Shown: piece by piece, positions 25,599 through 34,658 of the stretch | Layout: each line of letters starts with the position of its first letter | Position numbering within the stretch: position 1 is the stretch's first letter | Assembly (NCBI GenBank): GCA_000333235.1 | Contig: CAPN01000015.1 | Span: 1 to 64,000 of the forward strand | Reading direction: 5' to 3' | DNA from: Pseudoalteromonas luteoviolacea B = ATCC 29581 | Lineage (GTDB): Bacteria > Pseudomonadota > Gammaproteobacteria > Enterobacterales > Alteromonadaceae | DNA: 64,000 nucleotides | The notes under the pieces: generated by a model | What the model was told of the DNA's origin: nothing | What the model saw: only the letters and a program-made list of their open reading frames with translations | Database searches by the model: none | Made by a program: the position numbers and the translations under genes

Positions 25599-26081
25599 TT
25601 ACCAACTTCTAACAGCAAGACCTAGCTCTGTGCTGTAGCCTACCGATCGAGAAATGATCATAAGCTCTTCATTCACCACATAATAAGTAGGAAAGCCGTT
25701 AATACGATAATCAGAAGTCGTGTTGTTGCTTCCTAATAGTACAGGCATTGAAAGCCCTAAGTCGCGAGTAAACGCTTCGACTTCTGCAATTGATTGATAA
25801 TCAAGGGCAATCGCCACGGCATTGATAGAACCATCTCGATAGCGTTTTTCTAAGTTAGGCATGCTATACCGACAAACTGCACACCAAGGCGCAAAGAAGT
25901 AAAGTACGGTTTTTTTTCCTTGTAGTGCTTTAATACTAAAACGCAGTTCTGGCTGTTGTAATGTCGGCAATGAAAAATAAGGGGCGGGTGAGTTTTCTGT
26001 ACTGAGTAACCCACGAGTTTGCCACCAACTGACCACAAGAAAAACAGCTAGAATAGCAAGATAGTGAAAGAAAGATTTCAT
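25599..26081 (-). CDS. Membrane-anchored thioredoxin-like protein (TlpA/ScsD-like)
   Basis: About 160 residues: an N-terminal membrane helix (FFHYLAILAVFLVVSWW) and a periplasmic thioredoxin fold with the active site FFAPWCAVCRYS and the cis-Pro loop NGFPTYYVV. Family members reduce or oxidise periplasmic disulphides, for example in cytochrome maturation or copper stress (ScsD). The start at 26081 (ATG) is preferred over an upstream TTG at 26102. No partner such as DsbD or a ccm gene is adjacent. Confidence 0.85.
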   Translation of the reverse strand: MKSFFHYLAILAVFLVVSWWQTRGLLSTENSPAPYFSLPTLQQPELRFSIKALQGKKTVLYFFAPWCAVCRYSMPNLEKRYRDGSINAVAIALDYQSIAEVEAFTRDLGLSMPVLLGSNNTTSDYRINGFPTYYVVNEELMIISRSVGYSTELGLAVRSW

Positions 26082-26190
26082 TCTGATGTCGGCCTCAAAC
26101 AAATTATATAGGGGTATAGACCGAGTTTAACATGGCATACTTTCAGGAAAAAAAGCATGCCTAATACTTTCGTTACGCTTGCATTATGGC

Positions 26191-27897
26191 TTAGGCTAGA
26201 TAACGCTTTGCTTTATTTTCTTTGATGCCTTTGAGGTCAACTAACACAAGGCCATCTATGCAATTGTTAAATTCAGGGTCTGTGCTAAAGCTTAAGAAGT
26301 TAACACTGTTGTTGTCGCAAAGCTCGGTATATTGTTTAAACAAGGTTGGTACTTGGACACCAATATTACCAAGAATATGTTTTAACTCTGCAAAGTCCTC
26401 TTTTAGGTTATTTCCATCAAAGACACGTTGGCAATAATCACGTTGAGTTTGAGTCAACTTAAATTCATGATTTGGCACGGCAAGGCCCGATAATTTGCCG
26501 TAATAGTGTTGGTAATAGAAAACGAGTAACGCTTTGGCGTCGTCTGGTAATGCATTAGACAAACTAACCGCACCAAACAGAAATCGGTGTTCAGGAAATT
26601 TTTTGATAAACGCGCCAATACCAAACCACAGATAATCAAGGCTTCTTCTCCCCCAATATTTGGGTTGTACAAAGCTTCGTCCAAGTTCTAGTCCTTCTGC
26701 AAAATAAGATTTCATCGCACCGTCGTAGTGAAATAAGGAGTTTGTATAGAGTCCTTCCTTGCCGTAGAGTTCGATCACTTTTGCACTGCTTGCAAAGCGA
26801 TATGCGCCGACCAGTTCTAGTTGTTTTTCGTCCCAAAGTAACAGATGCATATAATGCATATCATATTTGTCGGTATCTCTTCGCTTACCACTGCCTTCGC
26901 CGACAGCACGAAACGCGACTTCTCGAAGACGACCAAGTTCACGAAAGATAGTGGAACTGCCTTCGTATTGATACAAATAGATCTGCATCGAATCCTGAGT
27001 TTCACCGATTCTTTCACATGACTCGATCGCTTTTTTCAATTCTTTTCGACATTCAGGTTGAGCAATGGGGCTTTGTGTTTTTAATGGCAACGACTTTTTT
27101 GAGCCTAAACGGTAAAGCTGTTTACGGATTAGATTGACGACTTCTTTATCATCGAGTCCTCCTAGTTGATATGACTCGGGAGGAATACTCGCGCCAATTT
27201 CAAACTCGAGCGATTTTTGTCGTTGTTTAAACATTTCTTTGACGAGTAAAAGGCTTGCAAGCGGTTTGTAAACCATCGAGGTGCCGTAGAATAAAGGACT
27301 GTTTTTGGCTTTAACCAAAATAGGCAAAATAGGACAGTTTGCTTTTTTCGCTATACGCAAAAAACCACTGTTCCATTTGCAATCTTTTACACCGGTTGGG
27401 CTTAATCGAGAAACTTCTCCGGCAGGAAAAATAAGGAGAGCCCCTTCGCTTTTTAAGTGCCCATGTAGGTTGGCAAGTTCTTTTTTCTTGCTAGTGCCAG
27501 AGAGATTATCAACCGGAAGCAGTAATGAATGCATCGGAGTTAACGACATTAACATGCGATTTGCAACCACTTTGATATCAGGCCTTACTTTTGCAACCAT
27601 ACTAACTAGGGCTAGCGCATCAAGCGAACCGATAGGGTGGTTAGCCACAATCACGACTTTTCCTTCACTTGGAATGTGTTCAATTTGCTTGGATTTAAAG
27701 CGGGCATTAAAGTCGAGTTCTTCTAGTACTTGCTCCACAAACTCCAGACCTTGCAAGTGTGGGTAAGTGTCTGCAAACGCCACAAATTCTTGTTCATGTA
27801 GTAAGTAGCCTAGTCCTTTTTTTACTAATCCTTTTATTTTTGGTGAGTTTTCAAGTTGTGGTAAATTGGCTTCAATTACTTTATCAATGCTTAGCAT
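26191..27897 (-). CDS. Two-domain acyltransferase, OlsF-like (PlsC plus GNAT/OlsB-type)
   Basis: 568 residues. The N-terminal half is a lysophospholipid acyltransferase domain: NHPIGSLD near residue 90 carries the catalytic His and Asp, and FPAGEVSR is the acceptor-binding motif. The C-terminal half resembles the OlsB/hemolysin-type N-acyltransferase (FRELGRLREVAFR, GAYRFA, LELGRSFVQPKYWG). This order and length match OlsF, which makes ornithine lipids by N-acylating ornithine and then O-acylating the product. The function here is inferred from architecture. The start at 27897 follows GAGG by five bases; a GTG at 27912 is less likely. Monocistronic. Confidence 0.8.
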   Translation of the reverse strand: MLSIDKVIEANLPQLENSPKIKGLVKKGLGYLLHEQEFVAFADTYPHLQGLEFVEQVLEELDFNARFKSKQIEHIPSEGKVVIVANHPIGSLDALALVSMVAKVRPDIKVVANRMLMSLTPMHSLLLPVDNLSGTSKKKELANLHGHLKSEGALLIFPAGEVSRLSPTGVKDCKWNSGFLRIAKKANCPILPILVKAKNSPLFYGTSMVYKPLASLLLVKEMFKQRQKSLEFEIGASIPPESYQLGGLDDKEVVNLIRKQLYRLGSKKSLPLKTQSPIAQPECRKELKKAIESCERIGETQDSMQIYLYQYEGSSTIFRELGRLREVAFRAVGEGSGKRRDTDKYDMHYMHLLLWDEKQLELVGAYRFASSAKVIELYGKEGLYTNSLFHYDGAMKSYFAEGLELGRSFVQPKYWGRRSLDYLWFGIGAFIKKFPEHRFLFGAVSLSNALPDDAKALLVFYYQHYYGKLSGLAVPNHEFKLTQTQRDYCQRVFDGNNLKEDFAELKHILGNIGVQVPTLFKQYTELCDNNSVNFLSFSTDPEFNNCIDGLVLVDLKGIKENKAKRYLA

Positions 27898-28053
27898 ACA
27901 AACCTCAGGCACTTGTCTAAGATAGAGAGCACAGCGTAAAAAGAGAGTGTGACAAACATGTGGCGAGAATGTGGCATTTTTTGGTCTATCACACAGGCCA
28001 CCTAAAAAACCATCAACGTGATTTTAGGTAGCAATTAACTAGAGGAGTTTAGT

Positions 28054-28974
28054 ATGTCGTTACTTGTGTGCGTTCCTAATCGTGATAACACAAAGTTATT
28101 AGCTAAATTGCAGAAGCTATTACCCCAGGTTCCAATTCAAGTTTGGCCAAATATCACCTCTGCAAATGACATTGAAGTTGTTTTGGCATGGAATGCCCCC
28201 TCATCACTTTGGTCGCAATTGCCGAATTTAAAACTGATACAATCTTATGGTGCTGGAGTTGATAGTATTGAGTTAGCACGTCTACCGGAGCATGTTGATG
28301 TGGCACGTATTGTTGATTCGAGCTTAGGACGAGATATGGCAGAATACGTCTTGACTCATCTACTCGCTCATAAATTGAGATTAAAAACCTTTGCTAAACA
28401 GCAGGCAGATAAAGTGTGGAAACCCAAACGTGCGATGGGGTATGACCGTGTAGGGATCTTAGGTTTCGGTCAACTTGGACAAGTAGTTGCTGAACGTTTA
28501 CTGCAAAATAACTTTGTAGTGTCAGCTTGGTCTAACTCACCTAAAAATCACAAGCGAGTGCAATGTTTTGACGGGAGTGATGGCTTAGAAAAGTTAGTTC
28601 AAACATCCGATTACTTAGTGTGTTTGCTGCCACTGACCCCCCACACAGAGGGGATCCTCAATGCGAAGTTGTTCTCTTTATTACCCACACATGCATTGCT
28701 TTTGAATGTTGCACGCGGAAAGCATGTGGTGGAAAATGACTTACTGGACGCGTTAAACAATGACGATCTTGCTGCAGCAATACTGGATGTCTTTTCTATT
28801 GAACCATTACCTGAAGAGCATCCATTTTGGCTTCACGAGAAAATTACAATCACACCTCATGCCGCTGCATTAACGTGTTTGGATACCGCAGTTACCCAAA
28901 TCGTTGACAATGTGTTAAGCGTTATACATAAAAAAGAAATAATTAATCGAGTGGATAAATCTAAAGGTTATTAA
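28054..28974 (+). CDS. D-2-hydroxyacid dehydrogenase, GhrA-like
   Basis: A 306-residue NAD(P)-dependent oxidoreductase. The Rossmann motif is GILGFGQLGQ near residue 133. The catalytic residues of the family are visible: Arg in NVARGKHVVE, the acidic residue in FSIEPLPEEHPFW, and His in ITPHAAA. It resembles glyoxylate/hydroxypyruvate reductase A more than the longer D-lactate or phosphoglycerate enzymes. A clear GAGGAG site precedes the ATG. An inverted repeat (ACCTAAAA at 28000-28007, TTTTAGGT at 28022-28029) lies in its leader. Confidence 0.88.
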   Translation: MSLLVCVPNRDNTKLLAKLQKLLPQVPIQVWPNITSANDIEVVLAWNAPSSLWSQLPNLKLIQSYGAGVDSIELARLPEHVDVARIVDSSLGRDMAEYVLTHLLAHKLRLKTFAKQQADKVWKPKRAMGYDRVGILGFGQLGQVVAERLLQNNFVVSAWSNSPKNHKRVQCFDGSDGLEKLVQTSDYLVCLLPLTPHTEGILNAKLFSLLPTHALLLNVARGKHVVENDLLDALNNDDLAAAILDVFSIEPLPEEHPFWLHEKITITPHAAALTCLDTAVTQIVDNVLSVIHKKEIINRVDKSKGY

Positions 28975-29075
28975 AATCAAAAGGTTGGAAACCACTGTAT
29001 AAAAAAACATATTGATGAAATTGTAACCGTTCAGTAACGTAAGTGACATAAAAATAATAATAAAGGATGCATTAC

Positions 29076-29216
29076 GTGAGAAAAAACCAAGGTGGAGTTA
29101 AATTCAGTTTTGTTCTATTCTCTGTATTAGTTTTAGGGATTTCAGCGTGGTTTACGCAGCCACAAGCGAGTGAAATCCCAACACCAAAAATGGAAACTAA
29201 AAAAGTAGACGGATGA
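29076..29216 (+). CDS. Small single-pass membrane protein, 46 residues
   Basis: A short gene starting at GTG (29076) with AAGGA eight bases before it and a terminator after it. The product has a basic N-terminus (MRKNQGGVK), one hydrophobic segment (FSFVLFSVLVLGISAWF) and a polar tail with PTPKMETKKVDG. It could be a membrane microprotein with the tail in the periplasm, or a lipid-free signal-anchored peptide. I do not recognise the family. Support comes from the ribosome-binding site, the regular composition and the dedicated terminator. Confidence 0.6.
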   Translation: MRKNQGGVKFSFVLFSVLVLGISAWFTQPQASEIPTPKMETKKVDG

Positions 29217-29253
29217 TTTATTGATTTTTGGTAATGCATCTCGTTGAATCAAT

Positions 29254-29276
29254 AAAAGCCACTTTCGTGGCTTTTT
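29254..29276 (+). terminator. Rho-independent terminator after the small membrane protein
   Basis: AAAAGCCAC (29254-29262) pairs with GTGGCTTTT (29267-29275) around a TTTC loop and runs into a T-stretch. Confidence 0.88.
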
Positions 29277-29322
29277 GACCGTAATAAGTGTCAACTTATT
29301 TCAGAATTCGCCATCACAACCA

Positions 29323-29904
29323 CTATCGCTTCGCGTGCAGTTCTCTGTTTTCTGATTTCTTTTCGTCACTTTTCTTAAGTAACACGTAGGTTGAACCTGT
29401 GCCACCATGACAGGTTAATGCACTATGAAAAGCCAGAATTTCCGGCATCTCTTGAAGCCACTTGTTGGTATAGCTTTTTAAGACAGCAGGGAACGGTTTG
29501 CTATTAACCCCTTTCCCATGTCGAACCAAAGTGACGCGAATGTTTCTCAGGTGGCAATCACGGATAAAATCGAACAGCGTTTGCCTTGCTTCTCGAAAGG
29601 GCTTTCCATGAAGATCAAGAGTGGCGTCAATTTGGTATTTTGCTAGACGAAGATTTTTATACACGCCATCTTGAACACCTGATTTTTTATAGCCTAGCAC
29701 GTCGTGCGGATCGAGTAAGTCAACGTATTCGGTCGACAAATAGTTAGGGTCAAATTCAAGTTCTTTTTCAGCAGCTTCACGCCGCATTTTTTGAGCAAGG
29801 GTAGGGTCGTTTTTCGCTTGTTTTAGGGCGATTCTATTGTCTTCGGCCAAAGGAACAACATCGCCCATCGAAGCTAAAAAGAGTTCTGCATCGGTCATCG
29901 CCAT
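29323..29904 (-). CDS. smrA: Smr-domain endonuclease SmrA
   Basis: 193 residues with an N-terminal segment (ELFLASMGDVVPL) and a C-terminal Smr domain, a nuclease-type fold related to the MutS2 C-terminus. The conserved elements DLHGKPFREA, HGKGVNSKP and CHGGTGSTYVLL are all present. The ending KKSENRELHAKR matches the SmrA (YdaL) type rather than SmrB. E. coli SmrA has lost the DLHG box, whereas this protein keeps it. GGAG lies seven bases before the ATG. Smr proteins act on nucleic acids, SmrB on mRNA in stalled ribosomes; the target of SmrA is unclear. Confidence 0.88.
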   Translation of the reverse strand: MAMTDAELFLASMGDVVPLAEDNRIALKQAKNDPTLAQKMRREAAEKELEFDPNYLSTEYVDLLDPHDVLGYKKSGVQDGVYKNLRLAKYQIDATLDLHGKPFREARQTLFDFIRDCHLRNIRVTLVRHGKGVNSKPFPAVLKSYTNKWLQEMPEILAFHSALTCHGGTGSTYVLLKKSDEKKSENRELHAKR

Positions 29905-29969
29905 ACATGTGCTCCAGTGTCTAAGCTAAGATGCCTAGATTGTAGCGAACGAAACTCAGTATGCAATCT

Positions 29970-30218
29970 TTATGCGTGGTTACTTAGATTAATTGGCTCA
30001 TAAGTGAACACTTTAAATAGATAAAACGTATTAATAAGTATTAGGCTCAAATTAGATACGACACTTGTGCTCATTAAATCGAACGCGAAAGATAAAAAGA
30101 GCATAGTACATGCGCAGGTTGCGGCAATTCGCAGTACGCGAACTTGGTTAATAAAAAAGGCACCAAGGCCTAAAAAAAGCAGCACTAAATTTACAAGCCA
30201 GTGAAGTTCGTTGAGCAT
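29970..30218 (-). CDS. Small polytopic membrane protein, 82 residues
   Basis: About three hydrophobic segments (LVNLVLLFLGLGAFF, LRIAATCACTMLFLSFAF, NLSLILINTFYLFKVF) and little else. The pattern of FFINQVRVLRI between the first two resembles the transmembrane part of bacterial Popeye-like proteins, but without the nucleotide-binding domain. No strong ribosome-binding site is visible. Function unknown. Confidence 0.6.
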   Translation of the reverse strand: MLNELHWLVNLVLLFLGLGAFFINQVRVLRIAATCACTMLFLSFAFDLMSTSVVSNLSLILINTFYLFKVFTYEPINLSNHA

Positions 30219-30314
30219 TTTTACGTATTAAAAGGTGGTCAAAAGGAGCGCTATTATGGTGATCCTTTAACCGCCTTTCAAACGAGTATTTTTCTAATTT
30301 TCAAATTAGATTTT

Positions 30315-30779
30315 TTAATTCGAAAAGAGGTGTCCAATTGCTGAGAAGAAACCTTTTCTGTCTACGATATTGTATTTTTGGCATGAGTCTGGATTAGTCT
30401 TCTCAATACACAAGTACAAGGTGCCCTTGTCTAGTGCGGGTCTTGGATGGAGTGCCGAGTCAAACAAGACTGGATCGAGACCCGGTAACCCTGGCCAGTA
30501 GACACTGGTTGCAACCATGCCTAGTTTCTCATATGAAATGAGTTGAGGTTTCGGAAAAATGATTGCAATGATCAATACCACCACGAGTGTAATGAGTTTA
30601 TTGACCACGTTCTTCTTGGGACTATTTGCCGCGGTTTGTTGAGCTGCCGCTTGCTGTTTTAGTATTTGCTGTTGCCGTTGTAGCTGTGCGGCAACTTGTT
30701 TATTTGCAGGACGCTTGACTTGTTTTTTCGCTTGCGTACCACCAAGCAATGCTTGTTTTTTTTGTTGTTGATTTGCCAT
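30315..30779 (-). CDS. Hypothetical membrane protein with a Gln/Lys/Ala-rich N-tail
   Basis: 154 residues. The first 57 are basic and Gln/Ala-rich (KKQALLGGTQAKKQVKRP, then QQ-rich stretches), probably cytoplasmic and helical. One membrane segment follows (VVNKLITLVVVLIIAIIF), then about 75 residues, presumably periplasmic, with two Cys (LCIEKTNPDSCQKY) that could pair. I do not recognise the family. It is divergent from the receiver-domain gene. Confidence 0.7.
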   Translation of the reverse strand: MANQQQKKQALLGGTQAKKQVKRPANKQVAAQLQRQQQILKQQAAAQQTAANSPKKNVVNKLITLVVVLIIAIIFPKPQLISYEKLGMVATSVYWPGLPGLDPVLFDSALHPRPALDKGTLYLCIEKTNPDSCQKYNIVDRKGFFSAIGHLFSN

Positions 30780-30872
30780 AAGAAGCTTGTCGCCTTTTGT
30801 TGCAGGACTCTATAATAGAACTATGCTAATAATCATAGCTCATTTTGCTATGTCAGCCTATGGGAAAGGAAT

Positions 30873-31256
30873 ATGGAATCACAAATCTCAATTTTAATCG
30901 TTGATGATGTAGGGACAGTACGTAGCTTTTTGCACCAAACCCTCTCTCACCTCGGGATCGATAAGATCCGTGAAGCATCTACTGCTACGCAATGTATTAA
31001 AGCGTGTGAAGAAACCCATTTCGACATCGTATTTTTGGATATTGAACTACCTGATGGCGATGGTAAAGAAATAATTGCCCGTTTAAACGAAATAAATCCA
31101 AATGTAAATGTCGTGATGGTATCGGCACATTCCACAGTCGAAAATGTGAAAGATGCGATTGAACGGGGAGCAAAAGGTTTTGTTGTTAAACCTTTTTCTC
31201 CAAAGAAGATCGCAGCAATGCTGAAAAAGTTTTACCCTGATCTCGAACTAGCGTAA
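30873..31256 (+). CDS. Stand-alone receiver-domain protein (CheY-like)
   Basis: A 127-residue response-regulator receiver with no output domain. The acidic pocket is DD near residue 11, the phosphorylation site is Asp56 in VFLDIELPDG, and Lys in VVKPFSPKK closes the site; Ser in VMVSAHS fills the conserved Thr/Ser position. The GGAAAGGA site precedes the ATG. There is no kinase nearby, so it probably relays a signal from a distant sensor or acts by protein binding. Confidence 0.88.
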   Translation: MESQISILIVDDVGTVRSFLHQTLSHLGIDKIREASTATQCIKACEETHFDIVFLDIELPDGDGKEIIARLNEINPNVNVVMVSAHSTVENVKDAIERGAKGFVVKPFSPKKIAAMLKKFYPDLELA

Positions 31257-31367
31257 TTCTGCTGTTTAGTTAGAGTTTCAGGGATCACATTGTTGAGTAA
31301 AAGAAACTCTACTCATTGAGCGATTTTTGGGAAGCGTATTGTTTGCCTTAACTGAGCACGAAAAAGT

Positions 31368-31393
31368 AAAAAACCGGCTTAAGCCGGTTTTTT
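31368..31393. terminator. Bidirectional terminator between the receiver gene and rpsT
   Basis: CCGGCTT (31374-31380) and AAGCCGG (31381-31387) are flanked by six A on the left and six T on the right, a symmetric structure between convergent genes. Confidence 0.93.
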
Positions 31394-31412
31394 CTAGTCT
31401 TGCAAAAACAAA

Positions 31413-31673
31413 TTATAGTGCTTTGATTTTAGCAGCTAGGCGGCTCTTGTGGCGAGCAGCTTTGTTTTTGTGGATAAGACCTTTAGTCGCGTAGCGATCT
31501 AGGATAGGTGTAGCTACTGCAAATGCTTGAGTTGCAGCTTCTTTATCGCCAGCTTGGATTGCAGCGATTACTTTCTTAGTGAAAGTACGCATCATTGAAC
31601 GACGACTTGCGTTGTGCTTGCGGCGTTTTTCGCTAGTTACAGCGCGTTTTTTTGCAGACTTGATGTTAGCCAA
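31413..31673 (-). CDS. rpsT: 30S ribosomal protein S20
   Basis: 86 residues, Lys/Arg/Ala-rich, with the typical start [18 protein letters not shown] and end [17 protein letters not shown]20 binds 16S rRNA near the bottom of the body. A strong promoter precedes it and a terminator follows. The divergent position next to murJ-ribF-ileS matches many gammaproteobacteria. Confidence 0.98.
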   Translation of the reverse strand: MANIKSAKKRAVTSEKRRKHNASRRSMMRTFTKKVIAAIQAGDKEAATQAFAVATPILDRYATKGLIHKNKAARHKSRLAAKIKAL

Positions 31674-32050
31674 GGTATGCTCCTAACAATCTTAAAATAA
31701 GCTTAATTTAAAGGCCGAGGACTATGCCCGTTTTCACTGCTAAAGTCAATACTAATTTGACGTTAGTTAGGCCTTCTTCTACTTCTATTTTCGGCCTGTA
31801 GTACACTTGCTCGCTAACATTTAGACGCAATGAAGTGTGGGTCACTCAGGCACTTGAACTGCTCCATATCACGATCACCTGTGGCCGTATAAGCAGTTAT
31901 TGGCGCGCATTGTAACAAAGCTGAAGTTTGGCGCATAGTCTAAATTTTCATATTTCGCCGTTTTTCATTCGATAAATTGCGCAAGAGTCGTTAACTACGC
32001 GTAAAGCTGTGTCATAATGCAGCCGGTTTGATTGAGATAAAGGAAACTTT
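31674..32050. other. Divergent intergenic region between rpsT and murJ
   Basis: Contains the rpsT promoter on its left. A possible -10 for murJ (CATAAT near 32015) lies in the right part. Between them I see no gene, repeat or RNA that I can support. Confidence 0.5.
31721..31749 (-). promoter_or_regulatory. Promoter of rpsT
   Basis: On the minus strand TTGACT (31749-31744) and CATAGT (31726-31721) are spaced by 17 bases, about 50 bases before the rpsT start. Confidence 0.65.
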
Positions 32051-33628
32051 GTGGGCAAAGGCTTATTTCGCTCGGGAATGATTGTTAGTGCAATGACAAT
32101 GATTTCAAGGGTATTGGGATTAGTTCGAGATTCGGTTGTGGCTAATATTCTCGGAGCCGGAGCAGCGGCTGATGTGTTTCTTTTTGCTAATCGTATTCCA
32201 AATTTTTTACGCCGTTTGTTTGCGGAGGGCGCGTTTGCTCAAGCGTTCGTACCGGTTCTCGCCGAAATTAAAGAGCAACATGGTGATGACAAAGTTAGAT
32301 TGTTCGTCGCACAAGCTGCCGGTACACTCGGGACTATTTTACTGGTAGTAACTTTGCTTGGTGTTATCGGCTCACCCATTGTGGCCGCATTGTTTGGTAC
32401 AGGATGGTTTATAGACTGGTGGCAAGGGGGTGAAAATGCAGGGCAATTTGAACTCGCATCAAGTCTTCTTAAAATAACGTTTCCCTATTTGTTTTTTGTT
32501 AGTTTAGTAGCGCTTAGTGGCGCTATACTGAATGTTTACAATCGATTTTCTGCCGCTGCATTCACCCCCGTGTTGCTCAATATTTCCATTATCCTTTGCG
32601 CATTATTTCTGCAGGATGCGTTTTCAACCAGTGCCTACGCACTGGCATGGGGCGTCTTTATTGGTGGGGTTGTACAATTACTATTTCAATTGCCGTTTTT
32701 GGCTCGGATTGGCATGCTCAAGCTTCCCGTGTTTGCTTGGCATTCTCCAGAAGTGACTAAAGTACGTAAACTGATGATCCCCGCACTTTTTGGTGTCTCT
32801 GTGAGCCAAATAAACTTGCTGCTAGACACGGTTATCGCCTCTTTACTCGAAAAAGGCTCTATCGCCTGGCTATATTATTCTGATCGTTTAATTGAGTTCC
32901 CATTAGGATTGTTTGGAATAGGTATAGCTACGGTGATCTTGCCTGCATTATCAAAATTACATGCAACTGCAAAACTCGAAGATTTTCAACATACTTTAGA
33001 TTGGGGGGTACGTTTTGTTTTGTTGCTTGGTATCCCGGCAATGCTCGGGTTAAGTGTAATTAGTCCATTGATCATCACAGTCCTTTTTGACCACGGTGCG
33101 TTTAGTGAAGGGGATGTAGACAACGTAAGAGCGGTTTCATTAGGCGTTATGGCCTATTCTGCGGGTTTGGTGAGCTTTATGCTTATCAAAGTGCTTGCGC
33201 CTGGCTTTTACTCTCGCCAAGATACCAAGACACCAGTTAAAATAGGCATTAAAATGCTCGTTTTAAATATGGTGTTTAATTTATTGCTCGCTCCCTTTAT
33301 TGGCTATTTAGGTCTTGCATTGGCCACCTCGATTTCTGCAACGTGTAATGCATGGTTGCTATACCTAAATTTAAAACAGCAAAATGTTTATTGTTTATCC
33401 CGATTTACGCTTGTTTTCACACTTAAATGTATTATTGCCAGCGTAATTATGGCCGGTGGTATTTATTATTTAGTAAGTCAGTTTGATTGGGTATCTTGGT
33501 CATTGCTCGAGCAAGTAGGGCTGCTAAGTGGCTTGTTGGCATTAGCAGGTGTCGTATACTTCTCGGTATTATTTATGTGTGGTATAAGACTAAGCACTAT
33601 TAAAGAGGTGGCAAATTCTGCCCTGTAG
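32051..33628 (+). CDS. murJ: Lipid II flippase MurJ
   Basis: Flips lipid II across the inner membrane for peptidoglycan synthesis. 525 residues, about 14 membrane helices. The N-terminus RSGMIVSAMTMISRVLGLVR and RIPNFLRRLFAEGAFAQAFV are the classic MviN/MurJ signatures. The start is a GTG eight bases after AAGGAAA. It heads the murJ-ribF-ileS-lspA-fkpB-ispH series. Confidence 0.97.
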   Translation: MGKGLFRSGMIVSAMTMISRVLGLVRDSVVANILGAGAAADVFLFANRIPNFLRRLFAEGAFAQAFVPVLAEIKEQHGDDKVRLFVAQAAGTLGTILLVVTLLGVIGSPIVAALFGTGWFIDWWQGGENAGQFELASSLLKITFPYLFFVSLVALSGAILNVYNRFSAAAFTPVLLNISIILCALFLQDAFSTSAYALAWGVFIGGVVQLLFQLPFLARIGMLKLPVFAWHSPEVTKVRKLMIPALFGVSVSQINLLLDTVIASLLEKGSIAWLYYSDRLIEFPLGLFGIGIATVILPALSKLHATAKLEDFQHTLDWGVRFVLLLGIPAMLGLSVISPLIITVLFDHGAFSEGDVDNVRAVSLGVMAYSAGLVSFMLIKVLAPGFYSRQDTKTPVKIGIKMLVLNMVFNLLLAPFIGYLGLALATSISATCNAWLLYLNLKQQNVYCLSRFTLVFTLKCIIASVIMAGGIYYLVSQFDWVSWSLLEQVGLLSGLLALAGVVYFSVLFMCGIRLSTIKEVANSAL

Positions 33629-33703
33629 TGAGTGTGCAAATGCCCATAACTTGGGTATAATCGGGCACTTTAGTGAAATTTTAAGCGGTCAAGCAGGTCT
33701 GAA

Positions 33704-34630
33704 ATGCAGTTGATTCGAGGTATCCATAATATTCGTCCGAACCATTATGGTTGTGTATTGACGATAGGGAACTTTGATGGTGTGCATCTTGGTCATGTTG
33801 AAGTCATTAAAGGGCTATTGAACGATGCAGCCCACCTAGGTTTGCCTAGTACTGTGATGCTATTTGAACCTCAGCCGCAAGAGTTCTTTGCCAAAGATAA
33901 AGCCCCTGCGCGTTTAACCCGTTTACGAGATAAACTTAGGTTACTTGCAAGGCTTGGTGTAGATCGCGTAATTTGTGTCAGTTTTAATCATCGTTTTGCC
34001 AATATAGATGCGGAACACTTTATTGAAGAAGTTTTGCATCAAAAATTAGGTGTGAAGGCACTTACGATTGGTGATGATTTTCGGTTTGGACACAATCGTC
34101 GTGGTGATTTCGATATGCTTGTTCAATTTGGACACAAGTGTGGCATGTCAGTCAAGAGCACTGCGAGTTTTCGACAATTGGATTTACGCGTAAGTAGCAC
34201 GTTAATTCGAACGGCATTATGTGACGGTGACATTACGACGGCGAATGCTATGTTAGGTCATGCTTATGCAATTTCAGGCCGAGTAATTCATGGTTGGAAA
34301 AAAGGTCGAGAATTGGGGTTTCGCACCGCTAATGTTGCACTAAAACGCAATGTAAGTCCGGTTCAAGGGGTGTTTGCCGTGCAAGTCTATTGGCAAGATA
34401 GGCTGTTGCAAGGAGTAGCCAATGTTGGGACGAAACCGACATTAAATGGGACTCAAGCATTACTTGAAGTGCATTTGTTAGACTTCAATGAAACCATTTA
34501 TGGTCAATTTATTCACGTGGAGTTATTAACCAAACTTCGCGATGAGCAAAAATTTGCAAACTTGGCGCAGTTGGTAACGCAAATCGAATATGACGTTACC
34601 GCAGCAAAGCGTTGGTTTGCTGTTAATTAA
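33704..34630 (+). CDS. ribF: Bifunctional riboflavin kinase/FAD synthetase
   Basis: Converts riboflavin to FMN and then FAD. 308 residues. The N-terminal adenylyltransferase half has GNFDGVHLGH and STLIRTAL; the C-terminal kinase half has GRVIHGWKKGRELGFRTANV and VANVGTKPT. It lies just upstream of ileS, as in most gammaproteobacteria. Confidence 0.97.
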   Translation: MQLIRGIHNIRPNHYGCVLTIGNFDGVHLGHVEVIKGLLNDAAHLGLPSTVMLFEPQPQEFFAKDKAPARLTRLRDKLRLLARLGVDRVICVSFNHRFANIDAEHFIEEVLHQKLGVKALTIGDDFRFGHNRRGDFDMLVQFGHKCGMSVKSTASFRQLDLRVSSTLIRTALCDGDITTANAMLGHAYAISGRVIHGWKKGRELGFRTANVALKRNVSPVQGVFAVQVYWQDRLLQGVANVGTKPTLNGTQALLEVHLLDFNETIYGQFIHVELLTKLRDEQKFANLAQLVTQIEYDVTAAKRWFAVN

Positions 34631-34658
34631 TCAGTAGCCGATACGGAAAGTAGGATAA

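Noticed and set aside
28000-28029. Inverted repeat ACCTAAAA/TTTTAGGT before the dehydrogenase gene
   Set aside because: Short and AT-rich with a 14-base spacer. It does not cover the ribosome-binding site and could be chance, so it is noted only in the gene entry.
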